Part shown: in pieces, positions 1 through 7,089 of the stretch
How positions within the stretch are numbered: the first letter of the stretch is position 1
Layout: each line of letters starts with the position of its first letter
DNA from: Mangrovivirga halotolerans
Lineage (GTDB): Bacteria; Bacteroidota; Bacteroidia; Cytophagales; Cyclobacteriaceae
Assembly (NCBI RefSeq): GCF_026241165.1
Contig: NZ_JAPFQN010000008.1
Span: 1 to 46,094 of the forward strand
Direction of reading: 5' to 3'
DNA: 46,094 bases
The notes under the pieces: model-generated
Seen by the model: only the letters and a program-made list of their open reading frames with translations
Database searches by the model: none
Told to the model about the DNA's origin: nothing
Made by a program: the position numbers and the translations under genes

Positions 1-77
1 CCATACATAAAAAAAAGCAGCTACCAAATTAATGATAGCTGCTTATGCTCTTTTGAGGTTCATTTTGTGGAGCCGGA
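1..77 (-). repeat. Direct repeat copy 1 of the tmRNA 3' end and terminator
   Basis: This 77-bp block is repeated at 154-230 with a single difference (A at 23, G at 176). It holds the last 10 nt of tmRNA followed, on the minus strand, by an intrinsic terminator: arms AGCAGCTA and TAGCTGCT, then eight Ts. The window begins exactly at this block, so it may extend further left. Duplication of a tmRNA 3' end is the typical mark left by site-specific integration. Tandem duplication is the alternative. Confidence 0.85.
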
Positions 78-156
78 TGGGTGGCCGAGCGTTTAAAAAC
101 ACTCCTGTGAAGTGTTTTAGCGAGGAGCAGGCTTGAGGGAAGCATCCCTCCGGCCA
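69..156 (+). pseudogene. Degenerate tRNA-like remnant between the two tmRNA-end repeats
   Basis: On the plus strand this segment has a D-arm-like GGTGGCCGAGCG (81-91), a 7-bp hairpin AAACACT/AGTGTTT with a 7-nt loop (97-117) and a T-stem-like GAGGG/CCCTC (135-139 and 146-150). The order resembles a serine-type tRNA with a long variable arm. The T-loop is AAGCAT instead of TTCGAAT, no anticodon sits properly behind a U33, and the acceptor stem breaks where the next repeat begins. I read it as a broken or chimeric tRNA/tmRNA fragment, not a working tRNA. Confidence 0.3.
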
Positions 157-230
157 TACATAAAAAAAAGCAGCTGCCAAATTAATGATAGCTGCTTATG
201 CTCTTTTGAGGTTCATTTTGTGGAGCCGGA
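154..230 (-). repeat. Direct repeat copy 2 (tmRNA 3' end and terminator)
   Basis: This copy is joined to the intact tmRNA gene. On the minus strand it runs from the last 10 nt of the RNA into a 7-bp hairpin (AGCAGCT/AGCTGCT) and eight Ts, a normal intrinsic terminator for ssrA. It matches 1-77 at 76 of 77 positions. Confidence 0.85.
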
Positions 231-629
231 GGGATTCGAACCCTCGTCCGGATAAGCGAACCTATGCACCGTCTACATGCGTAGTTGCCTGTCAGGTTTT
301 CGACTGCAGACTGGAAAGGCAACGTTCCTATCTACAGCTTATCTGCTAGAGTTTCGCAACCACTTAGCAGCATCGTGGCGCTAGTTTTGCCTGATCGTCA
401 CCTCGATTCAGCGCCGACAAAACAAAGCGCTGTGAGATGTGGCTCGGGAGTCGATGTTTACCGTCGACTCAACCGTTTAAGCCCTTTCAGCTTCTAGGAA
501 GTCTGAATTAGGCAGCCATGGCGTAGTTATTCTCGCCAATTATAGTTTAAGTGAATTGCTTACGGATGTACACTCACCACCCGGCACGCAAGTACATGAC
601 TCATCTTACCGTCAAAACCGGTCGGCCCC
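221..629 (-). ncRNA. ssrA: Transfer-messenger RNA (tmRNA)
   Basis: tmRNA rescues stalled ribosomes and adds a degradation tag to the unfinished protein, working with SmpB. The 5' end GGGGCCG (629 downwards) pairs with the 3' CGGCTCC to form the acceptor stem, followed by discriminator A at 221. The T-arm is GAGGG-TTCGAAT-CCCTC. CCA is not encoded (the DNA continues CAA), so it must be added after processing. The tag frame lies at 508-537 and reads GENNYAMAA then TAA, a Bacteroidota-type tag ending in the AA recognised by proteases. The length, about 409 nt, is normal. A plus-strand 70-codon frame inside it is a shadow. Confidence 0.96.
508..537 (-). other. tmRNA tag-peptide reading frame
   Basis: Read on the minus strand the codons GGC GAG AAT AAC TAC GCC ATG GCT GCC TAA give GENNYAMAA. 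The first alanine of the finished tag comes from the charged tmRNA itself. Confidence 0.9.
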
Positions 630-647
630 ATTCGTTTATGGAGCACC

Positions 648-682
648 CTCGTATTATTACGAGAATATAAATTCGAAGTTAC
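648..682 (-). promoter_or_regulatory. Possible ssrA promoter and upstream palindrome
   Basis: On the minus strand TTTG (overlapping the end of the neighbouring terminator's T-run) is followed after roughly 12-14 nt by TATATTCT, a partial match to TAnnTTTG. A palindrome, CTCGTA-TTAT-TACGAG, lies at 648-663, just before the mature 5' end, and may be a processing hairpin. The spacing is short for a Bacteroidota promoter, so this is tentative. Confidence 0.3.
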
Positions 683-713
683 AAAAAAAGGGCAGGAATA
701 ACCTCCTGCCCTC
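683..713 (-). terminator. Intrinsic terminator of the beta-barrel gene
   Basis: On the minus strand the arms GGGCAGGA and TCCTGCCC (690-711, 6-nt loop) are followed by seven Ts. It lies 25 nt after the stop codon of the gene at 736-1290. Confidence 0.9.
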
Positions 714-735
714 TTATATAATATTTTATCAGTGA

Positions 736-1290
736 TTAGTATCTTCCACCACCGATTACTACTCCAAATTTAATTGATAAGTAGTTTTGGCTACCTAAAG
801 CTTCATCAACACCTAATACAGTGTTATACTCAGCACCTAGTCTGATGTGCTTGTACTGGAAACCTACTCTTGGAGCAAATCCAAACTTAGTTCCACCAGC
901 AACTACATCGTCACCAGTAGAGCTATCTGTGATAGTAGCAGTACCGATGTTGTAGATACCTAAACCAAGACCACCGTAAGGACGGAAATCGTTAGTGTTG
1001 AAGTAATATTTACCACCAACTAACCAAGATCCGATTGCTGAAACATCAGCAGTAGTACCGTCAGCAGAAACACCTGCTAATAATGCACCTTCATACTTTA
1101 AAGAAGCTTCTACTTGATCAGAAAATTTGTAAGCTGGCTCAACAGCGAAGATGATTCCACCTTGTAAAGTTTCACCAGTAGGGATTCCGTAACCGAAATC
1201 AATTCCTACACTAAATGGCTTAAATTCTTGTGCGTTAGACGCTACGTTGATAAATACCAATGCAGCAATTGCAAATAATAACTTTTTCAT
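736..1290 (-). CDS. Outer-membrane beta-barrel protein, OmpW/OMP_b-brl-like
   Basis: The 184-residue product begins with a clear signal peptide (about residues 1-20, KKLLFAIAALVFINVASNAQ). It then shows alternating hydrophobic and polar strands rich in Gly, Tyr and Phe, with repeated GxGxG-type turns such as GGLGLGIYNIG. This is typical of an eight-stranded porin-like barrel of the PF13568/PF13505 kind. No enzymatic motif is seen, and the ligand or role is unknown. It is a single-gene unit with its own promoter (1334-1365) and terminator (683-713). The barrel assignment rests on composition and strand pattern. Confidence 0.8.
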   Translation of the reverse strand: MKKLLFAIAALVFINVASNAQEFKPFSVGIDFGYGIPTGETLQGGIIFAVEPAYKFSDQVEASLKYEGALLAGVSADGTTADVSAIGSWLVGGKYYFNTNDFRPYGGLGLGIYNIGTATITDSSTGDDVVAGGTKFGFAPRVGFQYKHIRLGAEYNTVLGVDEALGSQNYLSIKFGVVIGGGRY

Positions 1291-1674
1291 AGTATTGTTA
1301 AAAAATAAATAAGTTGAAAAATTTTAACTGCCGCAATGATAATCGAATGATTAAAATGCTACAAACTTATTTCGACGAAAAAAAAGACATTACAATTCAA
1401 GTCAATAATTTTAAACATTAAAAACACCGTTCTTAATCACTCATATTCAATAAGTTAACACCAATTAAGAGACAGATCGGCTCTTGCCTATAAAATAAAT
1501 ATTCTTTAAATAATCATACTAACTAAAACTGAGCTTCGATAAGCATAAAAATAAGAAATGAATTAAATGGTTTATGTGTATTTATTCCTGCTATTTAAAG
1601 GATCATTGTTTTTATAATAAGAAGAATTTTAATTTTTAGTCATCTATTTACTATAAACTTTTTATCTTGCAGCG
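1291..1674. other. Intergenic region, 384 bp, between divergent genes
   Basis: It holds the beta-barrel promoter (1334-1365). A weak -7-like TATCTTGC at 1663-1670 ends four bases before the dnaX ATG, which would make dnaX mRNA nearly leaderless, but no good TTTG lies at the right distance. The remainder is AT-rich, and I see no ORF, RNA or repeat in it. Confidence 0.6.
1334..1365 (-). promoter_or_regulatory. Promoter of the beta-barrel gene
   Basis: On the minus strand TTTG (1365-1362), a 20-nt spacer, then TATCATTG (1341-1334) matches the Bacteroidota TTTG-TAnnTTTG consensus with one mismatch. The inferred transcription start is about 40 nt before the ATG. Confidence 0.6.
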
Positions 1675-2769
1675 ATGGAAAATTTTGTAGTCTCAGCCAG
1701 AAAATACAGACCCAAAGGTTTTGACGAAGTTGTCGGTCAAAGTCACATTACTACTACGCTTCAAAATGCCATAGATAAGAATCAATTGGCCCAGGCCTTA
1801 CTTTTTTGTGGTCCTAGAGGAGTTGGCAAAACGACTTGTGCACGCATCGTTGCCAGGTTGATTAATGGATTTGAGCAAGGTTCTGAAAAAAGTTCGATGA
1901 ACATCTACGAACTTGATGCTGCTTCTAACAACTCTGTCGACGACATTAGAAACCTCGTTGACCAGGTGAGATACCCGCCTCAACACGGTGACTACAAAGT
2001 TTATATCATTGATGAGGTTCACATGTTATCAAATGCGGCTTTCAATGCTTTTCTTAAAACTTTGGAAGAACCTCCTCCTTACGCAATTTTTATTCTGGCT
2101 ACTACCGAAAAACACAAGATCATTCCTACGATTCTTTCTCGTTGTCAGATCTATGATTTTAATCGTATCCAGGTAAGTGATATTGCTGATCATTTAAAGC
2201 AGATCGCTGACAGAGAGGAAATAAAAACCGAACCTGAAGCTCTCCACCTAATCGCTCAAAAAGCAGATGGTGCACTGAGAGATGCCTTGTCAATTTTTGA
2301 TTTAATAGTAACCTTTTCTAAAGACAGAAGTGTCGATTATAAAACAACCATCGATAATCTTCACATCCTGGATTATGATTATTATTTCAAAGTTACTGAT
2401 GCATTAAAAGATCAGAATAGTGCTCAGGCTTTATTAATTTATAATGAAATCATCAGTAAAGGGTTTGACAGCCATAATTTCATAAACGGTTTATCAAGTC
2501 ATTTTAGAGATCTGATGATGTGTAAAGACAAGGAGACTATTAATCTCTTGAATGTCTCTGATAAGGTTAAGGAAAAATACAACGAACAAGCTCAGGCAGT
2601 TAGTCAATCATTTATTCTAAGTGCATTAAATCTTTGTAACCAGGCTGATATTCAATTTAAGAGCAGCAAAAATCAGCGATTGTTGATTGAGCTAACCTTA
2701 ATGAAACTTGCCAATCTTCCGTCGGCATTATCGCTGGCTGCTGAATTAAAAAAAAAAGTAGTCAGTTAA
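1675..2769 (+). CDS. dnaX: DNA polymerase III clamp-loader subunit DnaX, gamma-length frame
   Basis: DnaX is the motor subunit of the clamp loader that places the sliding clamp on primed DNA. This zero-frame product has 364 residues and covers clamp-loader domains I-III: Walker A GPRGVGKT (46-53), Walker B/DEVH (113-116), sensor 1 in LATTEK (141-146) and the SRC arginine-finger motif (155-157). The four-cysteine zinc module normally found between Walker A and ELDAAS is absent: about 11 residues (65-75) replace about 25 in E. coli. The frame stops 10 nt after a run of ten As (2748-2757). The rest of the protein is open in the -1 frame to 3431, so this looks like the gamma product of a frameshifting dnaX gene. 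Confidence 0.93.
   Translation: MENFVVSARKYRPKGFDEVVGQSHITTTLQNAIDKNQLAQALLFCGPRGVGKTTCARIVARLINGFEQGSEKSSMNIYELDAASNNSVDDIRNLVDQVRYPPQHGDYKVYIIDEVHMLSNAAFNAFLKTLEEPPPYAIFILATTEKHKIIPTILSRCQIYDFNRIQVSDIADHLKQIADREEIKTEPEALHLIAQKADGALRDALSIFDLIVTFSKDRSVDYKTTIDNLHILDYDYYFKVTDALKDQNSAQALLIYNEIISKGFDSHNFINGLSSHFRDLMMCKDKETINLLNVSDKVKEKYNEQAQAVSQSFILSALNLCNQADIQFKSSKNQRLLIELTLMKLANLPSALSLAAELKKKVVS
2748..2757 (+). promoter_or_regulatory. A10 slippery run in dnaX
   Basis: Ten consecutive As are read TTA AAA AAA AAA in frame. A -1 ribosomal slip, or one extra A in the transcript, joins residue 361 to the downstream frame (KKK then SSQLRQAKAEE). No Shine-Dalgarno-like stimulator or strong downstream stem-loop is apparent, which leans towards transcriptional slippage. 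A homopolymer sequencing error cannot be excluded. Confidence 0.65.
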
Positions 2770-3431
2770 GACAGGCAAAAGCTGAAGAAAACACAAGTGC
2801 AAAATCAGTCGAAAAGCCAGATCAAGGTAAGCCGTCCAAAGAGGACATCGAAATAGTTAAATCTAAATCTTCGAATAAATCTTTAGGCACTGAAATAAAA
2901 GCCGGGCTGAAAAATAATTTAAAGAAATCAGCAAAGCTGCCGAGTCTTGACGATCTTAAAAACAAAGTAAGTCAATCAGCTTATTCTGCTTCCAAACCTC
3001 AGAATGAAAAAGAGGGAATTGACAGAACACAGGATTTTGCAAATGATAGTCAGCCCAACGAAAAGCTTGCGTTTAATAAGGAAAATATAGAAACTGCTTT
3101 TAAAGAATTACAGGAGAAAGTCAAAAACTCAAGTGCCTTACTTCAAGTAATGCTTAAACAGCCATTCAGGTTGGGAGAAAAGGGGCAAGTAGTACTGAGC
3201 ATAAATAGTAGTGTTCAGGAAGAATTATTTATAGAAAGGAAGGGAGAGATTTTTGGATATTTGAAAAGCCGCATAGACCACCCTGAACTTTCACTTACCC
3301 ATGAATTATCATCAAATCAAGGATCTGGTAATAAATTATATACAGACAGGGACAAATTCGATTATCTTAAAAATGAGGTTCCTTTGTTACAATCCCTAAT
3401 TGATAAATTAGGCTTAGACCCAGAATCGTAA
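2757..3431 (+). CDS. dnaX: DnaX tau C-terminal region, in the -1 frame
   Basis: From the A10 run the -1 frame is open without a stop for 224 codons. It begins with a Lys/Ser/Glu-rich linker, passes a LPSLDDLKNKV segment, and ends in a folded-looking domain (FNKENIETAFKELQEKV, then the part starting with ATG at 3150: EELFIERKGEIFGYLKSRI ... LYTDRDKFDYLKNEVPLLQSLIDKLGLD). That ending is typical of Bacteroidota DnaX C-termini. Joined at the slip it gives a tau of 585 residues (361 + 224), a normal size. Tau's C-terminal part contacts the polymerase and helicase. The ATG at 3150 is probably not a real start, because the conserved similarity begins well before it. Confidence 0.8.
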   Translation, partial: SSQLRQAKAEENTSAKSVEKPDQGKPSKEDIEIVKSKSSNKSLGTEIKAGLKNNLKKSAKLPSLDDLKNKVSQSAYSASKPQNEKEGIDRTQDFANDSQPNEKLAFNKENIETAFKELQEKVKNSSALLQVMLKQPFRLGEKGQVVLSINSSVQEELFIERKGEIFGYLKSRIDHPELSLTHELSSNQGSGNKLYTDRDKFDYLKNEVPLLQSLIDKLGLDPES

Positions 3432-3458
3432 AAAAAGAGTAGCACTTACGCTACTCCC
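3430..3458. terminator. Bidirectional terminator between dnaX and the response regulator
   Basis: Arms GAGTAGC and GCTACTC (3437-3456, 6-nt loop) have seven As on the left, so the minus strand ends in a T-run. The plus strand is followed by a weaker T-rich stretch. The hairpin overlaps the last codons of the minus-strand gene. Confidence 0.75.
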
Positions 3459-3862
3459 ATTTCTTTTATTTCCTGTAAAGCGTTTTCTGTAAGTGGTTTT
3501 GTAATAAATTTAATAACGTGGTCGTTATTAACGATCTTATCAATATCCCGCTTATTATCTGAGCTGGACAGAATAATCACTTTACACTTATCTTTTACAA
3601 TTTCTGCGAATTTTTCAAACTCATACAAGAATACAAAGCCATCAACGATCGGCATATTGATATCCAAAAATATGATGTTTGGAAGCTTTTCAGGGTTATC
3701 CTTGTTTTGCTCGATATATTCAAGAGCACTCTTGCCTGAATTCTTTATTTCTACATTCTTCGCAAAACCGGTAATTTCGATAATACGCTTACTGATAAAA
3801 TTATCAGTATCATTATCGTCTACCAGCATAACCAGATCAATGCTTTTTTCTTCAGCTGCCAT
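3446..3862 (-). CDS. Single-domain (CheY-like) response regulator
   Basis: The 138-residue protein is a lone receiver domain. Acid pocket residues D15/D16, the phosphoryl acceptor D67 in FLDINMP, the switch Ser in ILSSS (98-101) and Lys122 in TKPL are all present. There is no output domain, so it must act by protein contact or as a phosphate carrier. The insert before D67 (NKDNPEKLPNIIFLDINMP) is usual for Bacteroidota receivers linked to hybrid kinases. No cognate kinase is adjacent. A consensus -7 box lies at 3903-3910. Confidence 0.9.
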   Translation of the reverse strand: MAAEEKSIDLVMLVDDNDTDNFISKRIIEITGFAKNVEIKNSGKSALEYIEQNKDNPEKLPNIIFLDINMPIVDGFVFLYEFEKFAEIVKDKCKVIILSSSDNKRDIDKIVNNDHVIKFITKPLTENALQEIKEMGVA

Positions 3863-3902
3863 TAACTACTATTTGATTTATTTTACTTGCTGATAATCAA
3901 TT

Positions 3903-3910
3903 CAAATATA
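3903..3910 (-). promoter_or_regulatory. -7 promoter element of the response regulator
   Basis: On the minus strand TATATTTG is a perfect TAnnTTTG, about 40 nt before the ATG. No clear TTTG is visible at the -33 position. Confidence 0.45.
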
Positions 3911-4029
3911 TTAATAATAAAATAATAAAAAGTTAAAATGTAATGAATTGACTAAATAACTACCAAACAAGTTTAATTTATGATTTGACTAAAATATAAA
4001 TTTCTACTCGATTGTAAAATAGTTCGAGC

Positions 4030-6423
4030 TTATTTTACTTTTTTAATTTTCAATTCTTCACCTTCACTAATATCAAAATCTGTCTTTCCATTCCAGTCCA
4101 TTACCTGTTGTATCGTAACGTCATTCTCCCTGGCAATCTTGTATAAGCTATCTCCTTTTTTTACAATATAAACTTCATATCCTGACATTGACGGGTTATC
4201 TTTTTTAGAATTATCCATTTTCTTATATGCCCTGGCCTCGATTAGATCAGAGTCTATACTTTCACCTCCAAGAGGTATTTTAAGCTCCTGACCTATGCTT
4301 AAAACTGAGTCAATCGACAATGAATTTTTTCTTAATAGCTCACCTACAGTAACGTCATATTTCCGGGAAATTGAATAATATGTCTCCCCTTTAACTACAC
4401 TATGTATGATTTTACTTTCAATGTCATGTTTATCCTCTTCTGTTATTTTATTTGTTTCTGATTTACCATTTTCTAAAAGATCAAAATCTTTTTCCTCAGT
4501 TGCTCTGGAATCATTCTTAATTTGCTCTTCATTTTGCTCTGACCTATTCATGGGATTAGATCCATAGCTTATTACATCCAACCCATCTTCATTCACCACC
4601 ACTTTTGGTTGCAAACTATCAACAGCAATAACAGGAATTTCTTTATTAATCGAATGACTTACTTCTTCAGTGGAAGTAGGAATAGAATTCTTAACTGGTA
4701 GATCTACTTCATCTTTATTAGTTGCTATTTCCCTCTTTTCCTGAATTGTACTATCTGATGTCAAATTAGGCTCATCCGTCAAAACTATCTCTCTTGTAAC
4801 TTGAGATTCTTCGACCTCCTCTACTTCAGCTTCTTTACTATTCTGATTAAACTCTAGTATTTTTCCGGCCTCAATATTTTTTGAATTTCCAGCAACCTGC
4901 TGAGTAACATTTTGCTGATTAGTATCATTTTGGTTTTCAGGTTTATCAAAAGAAATATTTTCAGATTTCACAAAATTATCCTCATCAATCGATTTATCAT
5001 TTTCGTTAACAGCGAGTTTTCCAGACTCATTCACTGACAACGGCCCTGAAAAGTCGTCTGTTGGTTCATCTTTTTTAGCAAGGATGGTTTTATTAGTATC
5101 TTCGACAGGTATTAAATCTTGTGTTTGTTTGTATTTGTATGGTTCATCTTTTGGCCTTTTATCTCTTAGCCAGACAATTAAGCCTGGTTTAACATTGATA
5201 TCATTTTGGCCATCAAGCCTGTTTTTCCTTAACAGAGATTTCAACCTTATCCCATATTTTTGAGAAACTTCCCAAAGGGATTCATCATTTTTTAAAGTAT
5301 GGTAATGAACGTTAGCTCTTCCCTTTTTTCTTTCAGTATAAAAAATTTGGCCGTTTTTAATCTTTTCATCACCATCAATATCATTATATCTTAAAAATCT
5401 GTTTAGAGGTATAGCGGCATGGACTGCCAACCACTCAAAGGTATCACCACTTTCTGCCACAATAGCTTCTCTGCCATTTACTTTTAACCTGGCAGGAACT
5501 ATGCCTACCACTGGATCAAGGCGTCTTTTGGATTTAATCTTATTGGATGCAGTGATTACTGTAGGTTCCGGAACACCTAACCGCTCGCCTTTGATATAAT
5601 ATTTAGCCTGGTCTTTTGACACCGGTACAAGTAAAGCCAGTTTTTTATCATCTGGTATGTTACCTCTTCTTAACCACTTATTGTAGGTCGTTAATTGCTC
5701 TTCAGAGACTTTCAGTTTTTTTGATACATCACTCAGGTCAAGGCCTGCTCCGTCATAATACTCAACAAGAACAAGATCATTAGCAGGCTGCATTCTTTCT
5801 TTTATTCCGTATTCAAAAGCTATTTTATGTGCCAGAAATTTTTTGACATACCAATAAAGATCGGCGTCGAGATTCATTTTTTTAGCTCCATACTCCCTCT
5901 TGTCAACAACTTTCTCAGCGCCTCCTCTACCCATTTGGTAAGCCTGCAGAGCATAGAGCCAATTATCAAAAAATGCATTATTGGTCTTTAAGTATTTTGC
6001 CGCGCCTTCACTTGCTCTAACGATATGCATTCGTTCATCAATACGCCTGTCAATCTTCAAACCAACTTCAAGCCCTGTAAAATCTTTAAACTGCCAGTAA
6101 CCTACCGCATTTGATGAGCTAACTGCATCGCCTATTAAAGCACTTTCCTGTAATACAAGATATTTAAAATCTTCCGGAAGTTTCTGTTCCCTGAAAACTC
6201 GTTCAATCAAGGGGAAATACATTAACGCCCGATCTACTTTAATATTAAAGTATTTTGGATACCGAGTAAGATTGTCTACCTCAGCTTGAATCTCCTTCTG
6301 AAGCTTATTGCTTAATTTTAATTTAAGATCTGCGAAGTGAATGACTTCCGGCACTTTCGGTGACTGTGCAGAAACCGAAAAAATAAAGAAAAAACAAATT
6401 AAAAAACTCAAAAAAATCCTCAT
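4030..6423 (-). CDS. MltD-like lytic transglycosylase with LysM domains
   Basis: Cleaves the glycan strand of peptidoglycan in the periplasm or at the outer membrane. The 797-residue protein has a signal peptide (1-19), then an SLT/GH23 domain with catalytic Glu93 in LVLQESAL followed by NAVGYWQF and the YALQAYQMGRGG segment. LysM-type repeats lie at roughly 318-365 and 375-420 (HYHTLKNDESLWEVSQKYGI), with two more at the C-terminus (HSVVKGETYYSISRKYDV and YIVKKGDSLYKIARENDV). Between the pairs lies a long linker (about 440-670) rich in Asn, Glu, Asp, Ser and Lys and likely disordered. It is the last gene of the ettA operon, 19 nt after the methyltransferase gene. Confidence 0.92.
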   Translation of the reverse strand: MRIFLSFLICFFFIFSVSAQSPKVPEVIHFADLKLKLSNKLQKEIQAEVDNLTRYPKYFNIKVDRALMYFPLIERVFREQKLPEDFKYLVLQESALIGDAVSSSNAVGYWQFKDFTGLEVGLKIDRRIDERMHIVRASEGAAKYLKTNNAFFDNWLYALQAYQMGRGGAEKVVDKREYGAKKMNLDADLYWYVKKFLAHKIAFEYGIKERMQPANDLVLVEYYDGAGLDLSDVSKKLKVSEEQLTTYNKWLRRGNIPDDKKLALLVPVSKDQAKYYIKGERLGVPEPTVITASNKIKSKRRLDPVVGIVPARLKVNGREAIVAESGDTFEWLAVHAAIPLNRFLRYNDIDGDEKIKNGQIFYTERKKGRANVHYHTLKNDESLWEVSQKYGIRLKSLLRKNRLDGQNDINVKPGLIVWLRDKRPKDEPYKYKQTQDLIPVEDTNKTILAKKDEPTDDFSGPLSVNESGKLAVNENDKSIDEDNFVKSENISFDKPENQNDTNQQNVTQQVAGNSKNIEAGKILEFNQNSKEAEVEEVEESQVTREIVLTDEPNLTSDSTIQEKREIATNKDEVDLPVKNSIPTSTEEVSHSINKEIPVIAVDSLQPKVVVNEDGLDVISYGSNPMNRSEQNEEQIKNDSRATEEKDFDLLENGKSETNKITEEDKHDIESKIIHSVVKGETYYSISRKYDVTVGELLRKNSLSIDSVLSIGQELKIPLGGESIDSDLIEARAYKKMDNSKKDNPSMSGYEVYIVKKGDSLYKIARENDVTIQQVMDWNGKTDFDISEGEELKIKKVK

Positions 6424-6442
6424 CGCTGCCTGTTATATCTGT

Positions 6443-7087
6443 TTATTTTTTTCTTAAAACCATTAATCCGTCTCTAATTGGGAATAACACATTTTCAACT
6501 CTTTCATCGTTGTGAACCCTCTCGTTAAAATCCATTATCGCCCGGGTGTCAGAATCTATTTTTTTTCCGTGCATTCCAACGACTTTTCCGCTCCACAATA
6601 CATTATCCACAAGGATAAATCCTCCCTTATTTACATTTTCAAAAACCTGATCATAATAAAGATCGTAATTTTTTTTGTCTGCATCCAGAAAAACTATATC
6701 CCATTTATTATTAAGAGTAGGAATTACTTCAGAGGCAACGCCTTGAATCCTGGTGATTCTATCATTTAACCCGGCCTTTTCAATATAACGCTCTGCCATC
6801 TCTTCTATTTCCTCATTCTTATCAATAGTGAAAATATGTCCGTTTTCTTGCAGTCCTTCAGCAAAGCAAATAGCACTATATCCAGTATAAGTTCCTACTT
6901 CCAAAATAAATTTTGGTCTGATCATTTTCGAAAGCATCGCAAGAACACGCCCCATAAGATGCCCTGAAATCATACGAGGCATTAACACATTTAGATGAGT
7001 ATCTCTATCTAATTCTTTTAATACTTCCGGCTCTTCCTGTGTATGCTCTACAGTATATTTATATATGTCTTCGGGCAAAAACTGCAT
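6443..7087 (-). CDS. SAM-dependent O-methyltransferase (PF01596 type)
   Basis: A 214-residue class I methyltransferase of the caffeoyl-CoA/catechol O-methyltransferase family. It has the SAM-binding motif I EVGTYTGYS (63-71), acidic TIDKN (87-91), metal-binding FLDADKKNY (133-141) and VDNVLW (160-165), as expected for divalent-metal-dependent members. The bacterial substrate cannot be told from the sequence; members act on small hydroxylated aromatics or tRNA hydroxyuridine (TrmR type). Its start lies 2 nt after the stop of the M16 peptidase gene, so the two are translationally coupled. Confidence 0.9.
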   Translation of the reverse strand: MQFLPEDIYKYTVEHTQEEPEVLKELDRDTHLNVLMPRMISGHLMGRVLAMLSKMIRPKFILEVGTYTGYSAICFAEGLQENGHIFTIDKNEEIEEMAERYIEKAGLNDRITRIQGVASEVIPTLNNKWDIVFLDADKKNYDLYYDQVFENVNKGGFILVDNVLWSGKVVGMHGKKIDSDTRAIMDFNERVHNDERVENVLFPIRDGLMVLRKK

Positions 7088-7089
7088 TT

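Noticed and set aside
285-497. 70-codon plus-strand ORF
   Set aside because: It lies wholly inside tmRNA on the opposite strand; its openness follows from the RNA structure, not coding.
3150-3431. Separate 93-codon gene after dnaX
   Set aside because: Its sequence is the DnaX C-terminal domain, and the same frame is open back to the A10 run, so it is the tau tail rather than its own gene.
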